The position numbers were made by a program, and so were the translations under genes. 64,000 bases of DNA. It comes from Oscillospiraceae bacterium (GTDB lineage: Bacteria > Bacillota > Clostridia > Oscillospirales > Acutalibacteraceae). Positions 50,921 to 59,288 of this stretch are shown here, in pieces. The stretch is from contig DPOR01000001.1 of the NCBI GenBank assembly GCA_003538135.1, forward strand, positions 6,871-70,870, given 5' to 3'. The notes beneath the pieces are model-generated. The model searched no databases. It was not told where the DNA came from and worked only from the letters and a program-made list of their open reading frames with translations. Each line of letters starts with the position of its first letter. Within the stretch, counting starts at the first letter, position 1.

Positions 50921-51607
50921 TCACTCCGTCACTGTGTTGTCCCATGCGTCTGTGAAAATTCCGAGACCCTGTACGGTGTAGGCGTGCTTTATGCTCTCGA
51001 GATACACATCGAGTCCGCAGGTCACTATATCGGCGCCCGCCGTTGCACAGTCGACAAACTGCTTGGGCGTTCTTATCGCGGCGCAGATTATCTGCGTCTT
51101 GCCGTAGAAACCGTAATTCTTATATATCTTCACTATGTCGGCGATATACTGCCTGCAATCCTCGCCGTTCGCCTCTTTCCAGCCGATGAACGGCGAGACG
51201 AACAGAGAGCCGTTTTTCGCCGCCCATATGGACTGTGCGGCAGAGAAAACGAGGGTGAGATTAGTTCTGATACCCTTATTTTCGAGCCTGCGCGCGGCGG
51301 TCACGCCCGCCTCGGTGCAGGGTATCTTTATGACGAAGTTCGGCGACATTGCGGCTATTTTTTCAGCCTCTTTTATCATTTCCTCGGCGTCGTCGAGATG
51401 GGGATTTATTTCAACCGAAACGGGGAAATTTTCATAGCCCTCTATCCCCTCGTCCCTGACCCACTGCGCGAGCTCGGCTATGACGGTCAAAAACGGCTTG
51501 CCGCTGTTCATGATATGCTTCGGATTGGTTGTCACGCCGTCTATGCCGAAGGTGTTGTATGCAAATTTTATCTCGTCTATCTTTGCGCTGTCGAGAAAAT
51601 ATTTCAT
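50921..51607 (-). CDS. Transaldolase/fructose-6-phosphate aldolase-family protein, probable sulfofructose transaldolase
   Basis: 228 residues, single TIM barrel like FSA. KYFLDSAKIDE starts it, GVTTNPKHI is the first active-site strand, FVIKIPCTEAG has the Schiff-base lysine, and LFVSPFIGWKEANGED follows. Compared with FSA (TNPS, SPFVGR) the residues that meet the sugar phosphate differ (TNPK, SPFIGWK), fitting a sulfonate instead of phosphate; this is inference. In the sulfo-TAL pathway it moves a dihydroxyacetone unit from sulfofructose to glyceraldehyde 3-phosphate, giving sulfolactaldehyde and fructose 6-phosphate. One base upstream of the reductase gene. Confidence 0.82.
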   Translation of the reverse strand: MKYFLDSAKIDEIKFAYNTFGIDGVTTNPKHIMNSGKPFLTVIAELAQWVRDEGIEGYENFPVSVEINPHLDDAEEMIKEAEKIAAMSPNFVIKIPCTEAGVTAARRLENKGIRTNLTLVFSAAQSIWAAKNGSLFVSPFIGWKEANGEDCRQYIADIVKIYKNYGFYGKTQIICAAIRTPKQFVDCATAGADIVTCGLDVYLESIKHAYTVQGLGIFTDAWDNTVTE

Positions 51608-51622
51608 GATATATCGCTCCTT

Positions 51623-53020
51623 TTATTCTTCTGTTTTTTCCTGATGTTTATTTTCATTCAACTGCTGAAGTCTTTTCTTCGTCAGTGGATAGAACACTCC
51701 GAGAGAAAGAGCCATGAGCAGGCACATGAGCGCGGGCAGCGCCGTTGAAACGCTGTAAAGCTTGTCAACGGCTTGGGAGGTAAGGTTCTTCGCGTCATAG
51801 CCTATGAGGGTCAGAACTCCCGTGCCGAGAACGCCGGCTATGGTCTGGCCGAGCTTTCTCGTAAACGAGAAGAAAGCGTAAGACGTACCCTCGTCGCGCT
51901 GACCGGAGAGCGTCTCCTGATAGTCTATAACATCCGTCACAAGCGCCCAGACCTCAAGCACGAAGAAGGTCATGCCGAGCCCCGAGAGGAAGCAGAATAT
52001 GAAGAACACAACGACGCTCTTTGTGCCTATGAGCCACAGTACGAGGTTTGCTATAAATGCCCCCGCCATGCCGACGGCGCACGCCTCTTTTTTGCCGAAA
52101 CGGCGGACTATCTTTTGAAGAACGGGCAGCAGCAGCGCCATGGGCAGATAGGTGAAAACCGTGACGAGCGAATAGAGCTCGGGCTTCTTGAAATAGTTGA
52201 GGAACAGGTAGTGATAGGTCGTCTGAGTATACTGCTGAACGGCTATCAAAAGCATTGACGCTATGCACAGAGCGATGAACGGTCTGTTCTTGAAAAGCGA
52301 CCTGACTGTTTTGCTGACCCTGACTTTTTTCTCGGTCGGCTTTGCCACAACGCGCTCGGTGGTCATCTTGTAGCAGAGCTGATAGACGAGTATGCTCAAC
52401 GCCGCCAATACGGCAACGCCTATGAGCAGCTTGCTGCCGTCGAGGACTCTCTCGCCCGTTGCGGCAACCGTCGAATATACAAACAGGGGCAGAAGTATCT
52501 GTCCCGGCAGACCGCCGAAGCCCGCGCCTATCGAGCGGAACATCGACAGAGACGAGCGCTCGAGCTCATCGGTAGTTATGACGGATGCCATGGAGCCGTA
52601 GGGTATATTTACTATGGTATAGAGCATTCCGTAACCGATATAGGTTATGTAGGCAAAGGCGAGATACTGTCCCTCGCTGAGCCCCGGTATTTTGACGAAC
52701 ATCAGCACGCCGAAAATAGCGAGCGGGGTCGAGAACCAGCGCAGATACGGGCGGAACTTGCCGTTCTTGCCGGGTCTGCGGGAATCGACAACCGCGCCCC
52801 ACATCGGGTCGTTTATCGCGTCCCATATCCTCGCTATCAGAAAGAGCATGGTTATCTTCTTTGGGTCGATATACAGTACGTTCGTATAGAACACCTGCAG
52901 GAACGAGCCGACGAGCGCGAAGGTCATAAGACCCGCCGCGTCGCCGAGGGCATAGCCTATTTTGTCTCTGATTCCTATGCCGTAGGTTTTGTTTTGCAGT
53001 GTTGCGGGCGTCGCTGCCAT
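51623..53020 (-). CDS. GPH-family (MFS) sugar:cation symporter, probable sulfoquinovoside importer
   Basis: 465 residues, 12 helices. Glycoside-pentoside-hexuronide family features: KIGYALGDAAGLMTFALVGSFLQVFYTNVL at the start, ARIWDAINDPMWGAVVDSRRPGKNGKFRPYLRW, and the late LGMTFFVLEVWALVTDVIDYQE. E. coli sulfoquinovose clusters use GPH symporters (YihO, YihP), supporting import of sulfoquinovose or its glycerol glycoside. Three bases after the GH31 gene, 15 before the transaldolase. Confidence 0.88.
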   Translation of the reverse strand: MAATPATLQNKTYGIGIRDKIGYALGDAAGLMTFALVGSFLQVFYTNVLYIDPKKITMLFLIARIWDAINDPMWGAVVDSRRPGKNGKFRPYLRWFSTPLAIFGVLMFVKIPGLSEGQYLAFAYITYIGYGMLYTIVNIPYGSMASVITTDELERSSLSMFRSIGAGFGGLPGQILLPLFVYSTVAATGERVLDGSKLLIGVAVLAALSILVYQLCYKMTTERVVAKPTEKKVRVSKTVRSLFKNRPFIALCIASMLLIAVQQYTQTTYHYLFLNYFKKPELYSLVTVFTYLPMALLLPVLQKIVRRFGKKEACAVGMAGAFIANLVLWLIGTKSVVVFFIFCFLSGLGMTFFVLEVWALVTDVIDYQETLSGQRDEGTSYAFFSFTRKLGQTIAGVLGTGVLTLIGYDAKNLTSQAVDKLYSVSTALPALMCLLMALSLGVFYPLTKKRLQQLNENKHQEKTEE

Positions 53021-53022
53021 TG

Positions 53023-55038
53023 TTAAGCCTCCTTGAGTTTTTCAAATATTTCGGAGTATTCGCTGTTTTTTCTGTAGAATACGGGCACGGTGCCTATCGG
53101 CGCGTCTATTTCGGCGCAGCCCCTGCCGTATTCTTTGCCGTTCCAAATGCTTATCCACCTGTCGTCGGGGAAGTAAACCTCCCTGCTCTTTGCGCCCTCC
53201 CTTATTATCGGAGCAACGAGCAAATCGCGCCCGAGCAGATATTCCGTGCTCTCCTTTCGCTCGCGCTCACCGTCATAGTGATAGAACAGCGGGCGCGTCA
53301 CGGGTATGCCCCGCTCGGCGTTGAGCGCCGTCATATCAATGAGATAGGGCTTGAGCGCGCGGTGGATGCGCGAAAACTTAGCGTGGTGGGCGAGCACCTG
53401 CTCATTCGCGTCGAACTGCGCGTTGAGATCCGGGTTCGAGCCCTCGTGCGAACGCATGAGCGGGCTGAAGGCGTTCATCTCCGCCCAGCGCATGAAAAGC
53501 TCCGGGTTTCTGCGCATCTTTGCGAAGGTGGTGTATCCGCCGATGTCGCTGTGGGTCAGTCCGAAGCCGCACATCGAAAGCGAGAGCGATGCGGGAATGA
53601 CCGACGGCAGACCGAAATCGACCGTCCAGTCCGTATGCTGATCCCCCGCCCACATGAGGGTGGAGTATTTAACGGTATCCGTATATCCGGCGCGGGTAAA
53701 GAAGAAAATCTCGCCCAGCTTTCCCGTCTCCTCGAGAGCCTCGCGGTTGACCTTAGCCCAGCGCGCAGGCCATGAGTTATGCACCTTTTCGGCATTTTCG
53801 CCGCTGAAAAGCACGCAGTCGGTAGGCAGATATTCGCCGAAGTCCGCCATCCAGCCGTCGAGCCCGAAGTCTATCATATTCTTCTTTATCACGCTCTTTA
53901 TCCACTCATACGCCTCGGGATTGGTCAGATCCACCATGGCGGCGGGGAAGGTCGTTATCTTGACGAGATAGTCGTTCCCCTGCGCGTCCTTGACGCAGTA
54001 GCCCTGCTTCGCGGCATAGGCGTAGAGCGGTTTCTCTATAGCTAAAAACGGATTTATGTAGCCCAAAAAGCGCACTCCGCGCTCCTTTAGCTCCCAGATT
54101 TTCTTGTCAAGCTCGGGATAGCGCTCGCTGTCCCACTCCCAGTTCCACTGGAGCTGCTTGCCGAACGCGGTGACGCGCCTGCCCTCCCAGTCCTGGCACC
54201 AGACGCCCGCAACCGCAGTGCCGTGCTCCGCGGCCTTTTCGAGCTTGTCGTACACCGTCTGCGTGCCGCCCTGAATGCCGAGTATCGCGCCGTCATATGC
54301 CCATTCGGGGAGCTCGGGCTGTCTGCCGAGCAGTGTTCCGAGCTTTTCCGACAGCTCCTCAAAGCTCTCGGCAATGCCGATATAAATCGGGCAGACGCTG
54401 TTTATTCTTATCTCGTGAAACTGCTTTTTGCGAAAGTCAAACTCGGCATAGTCCGTTGTGTCGCAGTGGACAAAATATTTTTTCGAGGACACAAAGGTCG
54501 GCTGCGCGTAATAGGTCTCGTAGTTTGAATAGCGCTGCTTGCGGTCGACTGCCTTTATGTTCAAGGAGGATTTGATTATCTTGCGCGCTATCTGCCCGGC
54601 GTTTATGTGCTCGGCGACCCACACCCTCTGCCGCTTGCCGCGCAAGTCAAATTCGGCGAAGGTCTCTCCGCCGCCGTAGACGGACTCGTCCGGAGACGCG
54701 GGAAGCCTGAAAGCAAGGCGGTTGTAATTGCCGCCGTCGAGAACGCGCGGGGTGAATTTCAATATGCCGTTATCCTCCGTCAAGGAAACCGCGAGCACCG
54801 CGCCGCCGTTTTTGCTCGATAGCTCAAGCTCCGCACCGCCGTCGCCGTCTTTAACGTGCGAGAGAAAGAGCCTTGTTTCACTCAGCTTTTTCTGCCGTAT
54901 TTTGAAGCTTCCACGGCTCATACGGTAGCTCGGCTTCACCTCGCCTACGCTGACAAACAAGGTGTCGGCATTAAGCTCGATCGACCTGCCGCCGGGCGTT
55001 TCTATAAGCAGAGCGCCGCCCTTTGACCGAAATTTCAT
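53023..55038 (-). CDS. GH31 sulfoquinovosidase (YihQ-like)
   Basis: 671 residues from ATG 55038 (GAAAGGGG seven bases upstream). Aligns from memory to E. coli YihQ over nearly its whole length: GIQGGT and VWCQDWEG (YihQ Q262, Q288), WNWEWDSERYP, GGWMADFGEYLPTD-type DGWMADFGEYLPTD with nucleophile Asp, MWAGDQHTDW with acid/base Asp, THSDIGGYTT with the Tyr that YihQ uses near the sulfonate. One key difference: YihQ R301 is Q295 here, while the sulfonate Trp is kept (W298). Releases sulfoquinovose from plant sulfolipid-derived glycosides; no signal peptide, so acts inside after import. First gene of the operon. Confidence 0.88.
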   Translation of the reverse strand: MKFRSKGGALLIETPGGRSIELNADTLFVSVGEVKPSYRMSRGSFKIRQKKLSETRLFLSHVKDGDGGAELELSSKNGGAVLAVSLTEDNGILKFTPRVLDGGNYNRLAFRLPASPDESVYGGGETFAEFDLRGKRQRVWVAEHINAGQIARKIIKSSLNIKAVDRKQRYSNYETYYAQPTFVSSKKYFVHCDTTDYAEFDFRKKQFHEIRINSVCPIYIGIAESFEELSEKLGTLLGRQPELPEWAYDGAILGIQGGTQTVYDKLEKAAEHGTAVAGVWCQDWEGRRVTAFGKQLQWNWEWDSERYPELDKKIWELKERGVRFLGYINPFLAIEKPLYAYAAKQGYCVKDAQGNDYLVKITTFPAAMVDLTNPEAYEWIKSVIKKNMIDFGLDGWMADFGEYLPTDCVLFSGENAEKVHNSWPARWAKVNREALEETGKLGEIFFFTRAGYTDTVKYSTLMWAGDQHTDWTVDFGLPSVIPASLSLSMCGFGLTHSDIGGYTTFAKMRRNPELFMRWAEMNAFSPLMRSHEGSNPDLNAQFDANEQVLAHHAKFSRIHRALKPYLIDMTALNAERGIPVTRPLFYHYDGERERKESTEYLLGRDLLVAPIIREGAKSREVYFPDDRWISIWNGKEYGRGCAEIDAPIGTVPVFYRKNSEYSEIFEKLKEA

Positions 55039-55072
55039 TTGCATTCCCCTTTCGCCCGTATAAGCTGCGGGC

Positions 55073-55134
55073 AATTAGTTAATCGTGTTAATTAATTACA
55101 TATATATTTTACTCCCGATTCGAGGCAATGTCAA
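55073..55134 (-). promoter_or_regulatory. Promoter and putative ROK operator of the sulfoquinovose-type operon
   Basis: Minus strand: TTGACA (complement of 55129-55134), 17 bases, TAAAAT (55106-55111). Just downstream, over the expected start site, is an inverted repeat at 55073-55097: arms AATTAGTTAA and TTAATTAATT with one mismatch around TCGTG. AT-rich inverted repeats are usual for NagC/XylR-type ROK proteins, and the operon encodes one. Confidence 0.7.
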
Positions 55135-55198
55135 CAGTTTATATAGACAATCACTATAAAATTTAAATAAAGCGCGGAATAAATTGACGCACAAAAAA

Positions 55199-55233
55199 AA
55201 CGGCCACACAGCGCTAAAACCGTGTGACCGTAT
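55199..55233 (-). terminator. Terminator of the secreted-protein gene
   Basis: ACGGTCACACGG pairs with CTGTGTGGCCGT on the minus strand, followed by eight T. It isolates the sulfoquinovose-type operon from the gene upstream. Confidence 0.75.
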
Positions 55234-55275
55234 TTTTAAATTGTATCAGTCAAAAACCAAGCTTCGACCTTCAAC

Positions 55276-56535
55276 TTATTTTGCAAGCGGCATGGGAATT
55301 CTGGAAATGAACTCCTTGAGGAATCTCGCAACTCTGAGTACAGTCTTGAGAATCTCGGCAACCTTTCCGTCTACGAACGGAGGAAGCGGGAATGCCTTGC
55401 TGAGAAGAGTATCAAGAATGGAGCTGAGCGCGGCAACGATTCCGATGATATCGGATGCCTTTATAGCTGCAATGAGATCTCTGTAATCGGTATCGGTGAT
55501 GCCGAGAACCTTGCTCAGGTAGTTGTAGATGATCATCTGATTGTTATCATCCTCGAGAACTCTCTTGAGATAATCAAGGATAGCGCCGAAAACAACAGCC
55601 TTGTCGCCGTTGAGCTCAACATCGTAGCCGCCTTCGGAGCCGCTTTCAACAGCTCTTGCGGTAGCCATGCCCGCGAGCTTATCGAAGCCTATTTCGGGAA
55701 GCTTCAGACCGTTAAGGTTAGCCGCAAGACCCTTAACAAGGGTGTCGAGGCCGGGCATCTTGAGGCCGAATGCGGCTGCCATCGGATTTGCTTCAACAGC
55801 CTTTGCGAATACATCATAGCTTGCTGCGAAATCGGGGAGCACGTCTGTGATGTAATAGAGGGGATTCTTTGCAAAAGCCTCAACAGCGTCTGCCACATAG
55901 CCTGCAAGTATTTCCATGGTCTTGCCGCCGTCAAATCCGGAGGCCGCTGCGTACTCGCCGAAGGAGAGCATCTTGCCGACATGAAGGGACTCGACAAGCG
56001 GAATGATAGCGCCGCTGTACAGGTCGGGGGACATTGCACAGGCGAGAGAAATAACTCCGCCGAAGTTAGCCGAGAAAGCACCGAGAGCCTTAACGAAGGA
56101 ATCTCTGTCTTTTACACCGAAGGGAACGGTGCCGAGAGTCTCCCAAGTCTTCTTTTCTTCCTTAGCCTTGGTGATATATTCATATGCCTCCGGGAACTGA
56201 GCCTTAACACCGGGGAAGTCAATGGAGTCAAACTTTGTGTTGGTAACGCCCGCAAGCTTTGCGGAAATCACAGTTACGGTCTCGTCGCTGTAAAACGTGC
56301 CCTTGAGGTTTTTCTCGGCGACGATCTGAGCCAAAAGGCTGTTTATCTTCTTCATCTGGAAGTTGACGACCGCATCGGGCGTATTTTTCCAATACACGCC
56401 GGAATAGTCAACCTTGGCGGCGTTGAATGCCTCGGCGGCTGCCGCTGCATCGTCCTGCGTTGCCGCGGAAGCGACAATAGCCATTGATGAGAAAATAATA
56501 AGAACACTCAATAATACTGCTATTATTTTTTTCAT
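55276..56535 (-). CDS. Secreted helical protein of unknown function
   Basis: 419 residues with a clear signal peptide (MKKIIAVLLSVLIIFSSMAIVASAATQ). The mature part is Ala/Leu-rich and mostly helical, low in cysteine, with no anchor, lipobox or sorting signal. Segments such as GKMLSFGEYAAASGFDGGKTMEILAGYVADAVEAF resemble uncharacterised secreted proteins of Ruminococcaceae. Moderately AT-richer codon choice and strong ribosome site (GAGAGGGAG) suggest good expression. Has a long leader RNA. Confidence 0.72.
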   Translation of the reverse strand: MKKIIAVLLSVLIIFSSMAIVASAATQDDAAAAAEAFNAAKVDYSGVYWKNTPDAVVNFQMKKINSLLAQIVAEKNLKGTFYSDETVTVISAKLAGVTNTKFDSIDFPGVKAQFPEAYEYITKAKEEKKTWETLGTVPFGVKDRDSFVKALGAFSANFGGVISLACAMSPDLYSGAIIPLVESLHVGKMLSFGEYAAASGFDGGKTMEILAGYVADAVEAFAKNPLYYITDVLPDFAASYDVFAKAVEANPMAAAFGLKMPGLDTLVKGLAANLNGLKLPEIGFDKLAGMATARAVESGSEGGYDVELNGDKAVVFGAILDYLKRVLEDDNNQMIIYNYLSKVLGITDTDYRDLIAAIKASDIIGIVAALSSILDTLLSKAFPLPPFVDGKVAEILKTVLRVARFLKEFISRIPMPLAK

Positions 56536-56792
56536 AATGTGAGTTCTCCCTCTCTATAGTTGTTTTTGCTAAAAAGTGTTCTGCCGTTCAAAAAAATGCT
56601 AATGTACGGTTTCCCTCCTTTCTTTGCTTAAAAATGAAGCATTGACATTTTTCCGGCACAGCAAAACCTTCAATAAACACAACGGTAATCGGCACTTTTG
56701 CGCCCGAGTCGTTATGTCTTTCCCCCTTGCGGCAAATCGCTCGGACTTGCCCTTTCTGTCTGCATATTAGCATAAGGCCTTGAGCCTGTCAA
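56536..56792 (-). promoter_or_regulatory. Promoter and ~220-base leader of secreted-protein gene
   Basis: Minus strand: TTGACA (complement of 56787-56792), 17 bases, TAATAT (56764-56769). The leader from about 56757 to 56536 has paired elements: CCGAG with CTCGG around a purine-rich loop, and GGCGC-AAAA-GTGCC. It also contains an AAGGAGGG not followed by a plausible start. A riboswitch or regulatory leader is possible; I could not match a known class. Confidence 0.5.
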
Positions 56793-57184
56793 GGGATTCC
56801 GACGAAATAATAAGCCTTTGTTCTTTCTTATTAGGTTTGCTGTCGTACTCGCGTCGCATTACTTGCATATATCGAACAAAATCGCAAAAATCCCCTCGTC
56901 TCGGTCTGTTTCCGATTGTTTGTTTTCTAAGCAAATTTGCGCCTGTTATTTGGATATAAACGAATATTTTTGGTGATATCGGGCTTTATGCGCAAAAATA
57001 TTCGGCATCTGCGGCCGCTGTTTTCATTGCTCATGAGACGGCTTATGCCTCTTCAAAATGCCTAAAAGGCAAAAGCCGCCGTCTGTTGACAGCGACTTAG
57101 CGGTCGTTAAGTTGCATTTTCTCCGAGAAGTTTCGGACAAGTTACGCAGTATTCGGCGTCGGTTCTTGTCGGCACATTGAAGTC
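56793..57184. other. Intergenic stretch without recognisable gene
   Basis: About 390 bases where base composition shifts from the GC-rich chromosome to AT-rich accessory DNA. One imperfect hairpin around 57032-57082 (AGACGGC...GCCGTCT arms). No insertion-sequence ends, tRNA or attachment-site repeat could be identified. Confidence 0.5.
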
Positions 57185-57412
57185 TTATTTTACATATATG
57201 TTGTAAAGCTTTTCGTATAGGTATTGCAGAGCATTGCTTTCAGAGGGAAAACCGATGCAGCCATATTCTTTTCCCCTTTCCCGGGAAAAAACTTCCCAGC
57301 ACAGTTGATTTTTTCTAATGTTATAGCCATCGTTCGTACTGCTATCAAAAGAAACGATTTCCGGCGGTATTTCGTTTTCTTTTAGACGTGCAATAAACTC
57401 ATTTCTGTTCAT
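57185..57412 (-). CDS. Imm59-like immunity protein
   Basis: 75 residues. MNRNEFIARLKENEIPPEIVSF, LCWEVFSRERGKEYGCIGF and a C-terminal SESNALQYLYEKL match the outline of the Imm59 family of polymorphic-toxin immunity proteins (recollection). These bind and neutralise a cognate toxin domain. Its toxin is not encoded intact nearby; a short coding tail ends four bases before its start. GGAGAATGAGAG is the ribosome site. Confidence 0.6.
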   Translation of the reverse strand: MNRNEFIARLKENEIPPEIVSFDSSTNDGYNIRKNQLCWEVFSRERGKEYGCIGFPSESNALQYLYEKLYNIYVK

Positions 57413-57415
57413 CTC

Positions 57416-57500
57416 TCATTCTCCAAATATTTTTAATATACCATCAGCAAGCAATTGGTCAAGTGAACTTTGACACGTTGTTGTTACAAGCAACTTGCTA
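57416..57500 (-). pseudogene. Possible 3' tail of a displaced gene ahead of the Imm59-like gene
   Basis: A frame ending CQSSLDQLLADGILKIFGE stops four bases upstream of the Imm59-like start codon and contains its ribosome site. No body or start of a matching gene is recognisable further up. Fits a toxin C-terminal end left by recombination; weak evidence by itself. Confidence 0.35.
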
Positions 57501-57758
57501 TGTACCAGCAAGCATCGCCATTGTGGTACCACGGCCCTTATCAGGAGTATTCCTGAAACCTTTATTCGGTTGGAGTATCCCCACAAACTGTCCTTTTGCC
57601 CCAAAAAGCGATGCTTGCTGAGATAATGCACTACATCTTATTTGCAATATCAAATATTTTCCATCATCATTTCTCATGCGGCACAATTTGAATTGATCCA
57701 CTTTGTGAAGCAACACCTTACACTCACATTAACTTATATATGTGCAGCTGTGATTTTT

Positions 57759-58295
57759 TCACTTGGTCATAAGCAACAACAAAATGCTATTATCGGCAGA
57801 TGCGTAGGATACTTGAGTTATATCCGAGACATTGACATACGCGATACCATCATCGCATCCGTATTCATCTATCTGCCTTACAGTACATATTTTCTCATTA
57901 ACCGCTGTAACTTGACCAATCACCGAATCAACACCACTGTCCAACAGCTCAACAGAAATCGGCTTTTCCGTTCTTAACGCTTCCAGCATTATTGAAAACA
58001 GCGCATTTCCATTTTCAAAATCTATCGGAGTCTCTGAAATCAAATCGTCGAAATTCGGACATAGTTTTTTCATTTTTTCATCATACTGTCCGTCCATCTC
58101 AACATAAGTAATACAGCTAATCTTTTTTACCAAAATACCGTCATTTTCTCCATTTGGAGTGAGCATATACAGAGCGAAAAACTCATTGTCAATAAAAATT
58201 ATACGTCCGTATAAGAACTTTGAAATTTCCGAATCGCAAGTATAGACACATACATTCTTTTTCAATGTCATAGCTAATTTTAATATTTCTATCAT
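57759..58295 (-). CDS. Putative immunity protein with two beta-barrel repeats
   Basis: 178 residues, no family recognised. Two similar segments are visible: GRIIFIDNEFFALYMLTP-GENDGILVKKISCITYV and GQVTAVNEKICTVRQIDEYG-DDGIAYVNVSDITQV. Each has Gly-x-[IV], an acidic DGI/DGIAYV turn and a final I-x-x-V strand, the outline of an Sm/SH3-like small barrel. Start at 58295 follows TTGGAGG by five bases. Directly downstream of an RHS/toxin tail, so immunity is the natural guess. Confidence 0.6.
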   Translation of the reverse strand: MIEILKLAMTLKKNVCVYTCDSEISKFLYGRIIFIDNEFFALYMLTPNGENDGILVKKISCITYVEMDGQYDEKMKKLCPNFDDLISETPIDFENGNALFSIMLEALRTEKPISVELLDSGVDSVIGQVTAVNEKICTVRQIDEYGCDDGIAYVNVSDITQVSYASADNSILLLLMTK

Positions 58296-58318
58296 AATTG
58301 CCTCCAAAATATGATTTA

Positions 58319-58613
58319 TCAACTTATTTCCTCTAAAACTTCAAAAATGTAGATCAGCGGAATAATTGCAATGTCATCAACTACCCCTATCCCAGTGATA
58401 TCGTCTGCAAGTATAAAAAATATAGATGTGGTCACGGCCACTGTTATAACACACGTTGTTACTCATGTCATATCCGTACTCGGCGTCATAGATGCGCTTT
58501 TTGCTGCCGTTGAACACGCTCTGTCGAACAAGTCTGCCTGTTAAATCATAAGCATACATGAAACGCTGGTTGTTGACAAGGTCCTCATGCGAATACATGT
58601 TTCCTAAATTCAA
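58319..58613 (-). pseudogene. RHS-repeat fragment plus frameshifted hydrophobic toxin-like tail
   Basis: The first frame reads YAYDLTGRLVRQSVFNGSKKRIYDAEYGYD, a classic RHS/YD repeat, preceded by a spurious start. Around 58440 a second frame takes over and reads TSIFFILADDITGIGVVDDI then AIIPLIYIFEVLEEIS to a stop at 58319, which overlaps the immunity gene's leader. So the end of an RHS protein and a hydrophobic C-terminal tip remain, joined by a frameshift; the main gene is absent. Confidence 0.65.
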
Positions 58614-58647
58614 TCATGCATTTTAAGCGCTTTTTGTTTTAGTCGTA

Positions 58648-59091
58648 CTAAAAAGTAAAGAATCCCTCAGTCCATTCCGGCTTATCTATTTCATATTCGT
58701 CAATGGAGAACCCATCAGGGTAGTTAATAAATTCCGGATTCTCACGATACTCCGACAGACTTTTTTCTGCATTTTCATAGGTTGAATAATACCCGAGATC
58801 CGATACATTGTCATACTCGCCGTCAAAATATTCATGCGCCAAATAAAACACAGACCCCCTAAATTCGCCTATTGAACCGTTAAAGTCGTCCGTGTCGGCA
58901 TACACTATCTCTTCTTGAAAATCGTTCGGGAAATCCTTAAAGCCCGGTTTTTGCAAGTAACAATTGATTATATCCCTGCACTTTTGTTTAGAGGAAAAAA
59001 ATCCCAGCAATTTTGTGCAGTATACTTTTTCATTTGTATCTGCGGAAAATTCAATAAATCTTTTGTGAACCAATTTATATACCTTTTTCAT
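58648..59091 (-). CDS. Putative immunity protein (DUF7336-like style)
   Basis: 147 residues, acidic. KKVYKLVHKRFIEF...KLLGFFSSKQKCRDIINCYLQKPGFKDFP is the look of small immunity or phage-type proteins in which a VY-x-LxH strand and a helix with paired aromatic residues recur; a second such unit appears as SVFYLAHEYFD...LGYYSTYENAEKSLSEYRENPEFINYPDGF. The sequence thus has an internal repeat. Its ATG overlaps the TAA of a short upstream coding tail. Function inferred from setting only. Confidence 0.6.
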   Translation of the reverse strand: MKKVYKLVHKRFIEFSADTNEKVYCTKLLGFFSSKQKCRDIINCYLQKPGFKDFPNDFQEEIVYADTDDFNGSIGEFRGSVFYLAHEYFDGEYDNVSDLGYYSTYENAEKSLSEYRENPEFINYPDGFSIDEYEIDKPEWTEGFFTF

Positions 59092-59180
59092 TAAATCACC
59101 CCATCACTTATAGCCTTTGTCGCGCTGTAGCCACTTTTTAATTTTGCTATAGCGTCATAGGAATATGTTGCAATCTTTAT
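59091..59180 (-). pseudogene. Toxin 3' tail upstream of immunity gene
   Basis: A short frame, IKIATYSYDAIAKLKSGYSA then TKAISDGVI, ends in TAATG shared with the start of the 147-residue immunity-like gene. Stop-start overlap is typical of toxin-immunity pairs. No start or body remains upstream. Confidence 0.45.
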
Positions 59181-59288
59181 GCATATCACCTCATATTTAT
59201 GACTATTTTGTCAATATGAGGATGTATCCAATGATGCTAGCAACTTTGTTGCCATAAAGATACTCAATATATAAAGAAGTATCTTACA

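Noticed and set aside
56536..56757. c-di-GMP-I riboswitch in the leader.
   Set aside because: A GGGCGCAAAAG stretch is faintly similar, but the required helix between the two conserved loops is missing.
56588..56773. Short minus-strand frame upstream of the secreted protein gene.
   Set aside because: Lies inside the leader RNA downstream of a consensus promoter and has no plausible start signal.
57498..57716. Frame of 72 codons near the Imm59-like gene.
   Set aside because: Overlaps another weak frame and has no family features; at most debris of an older insertion.
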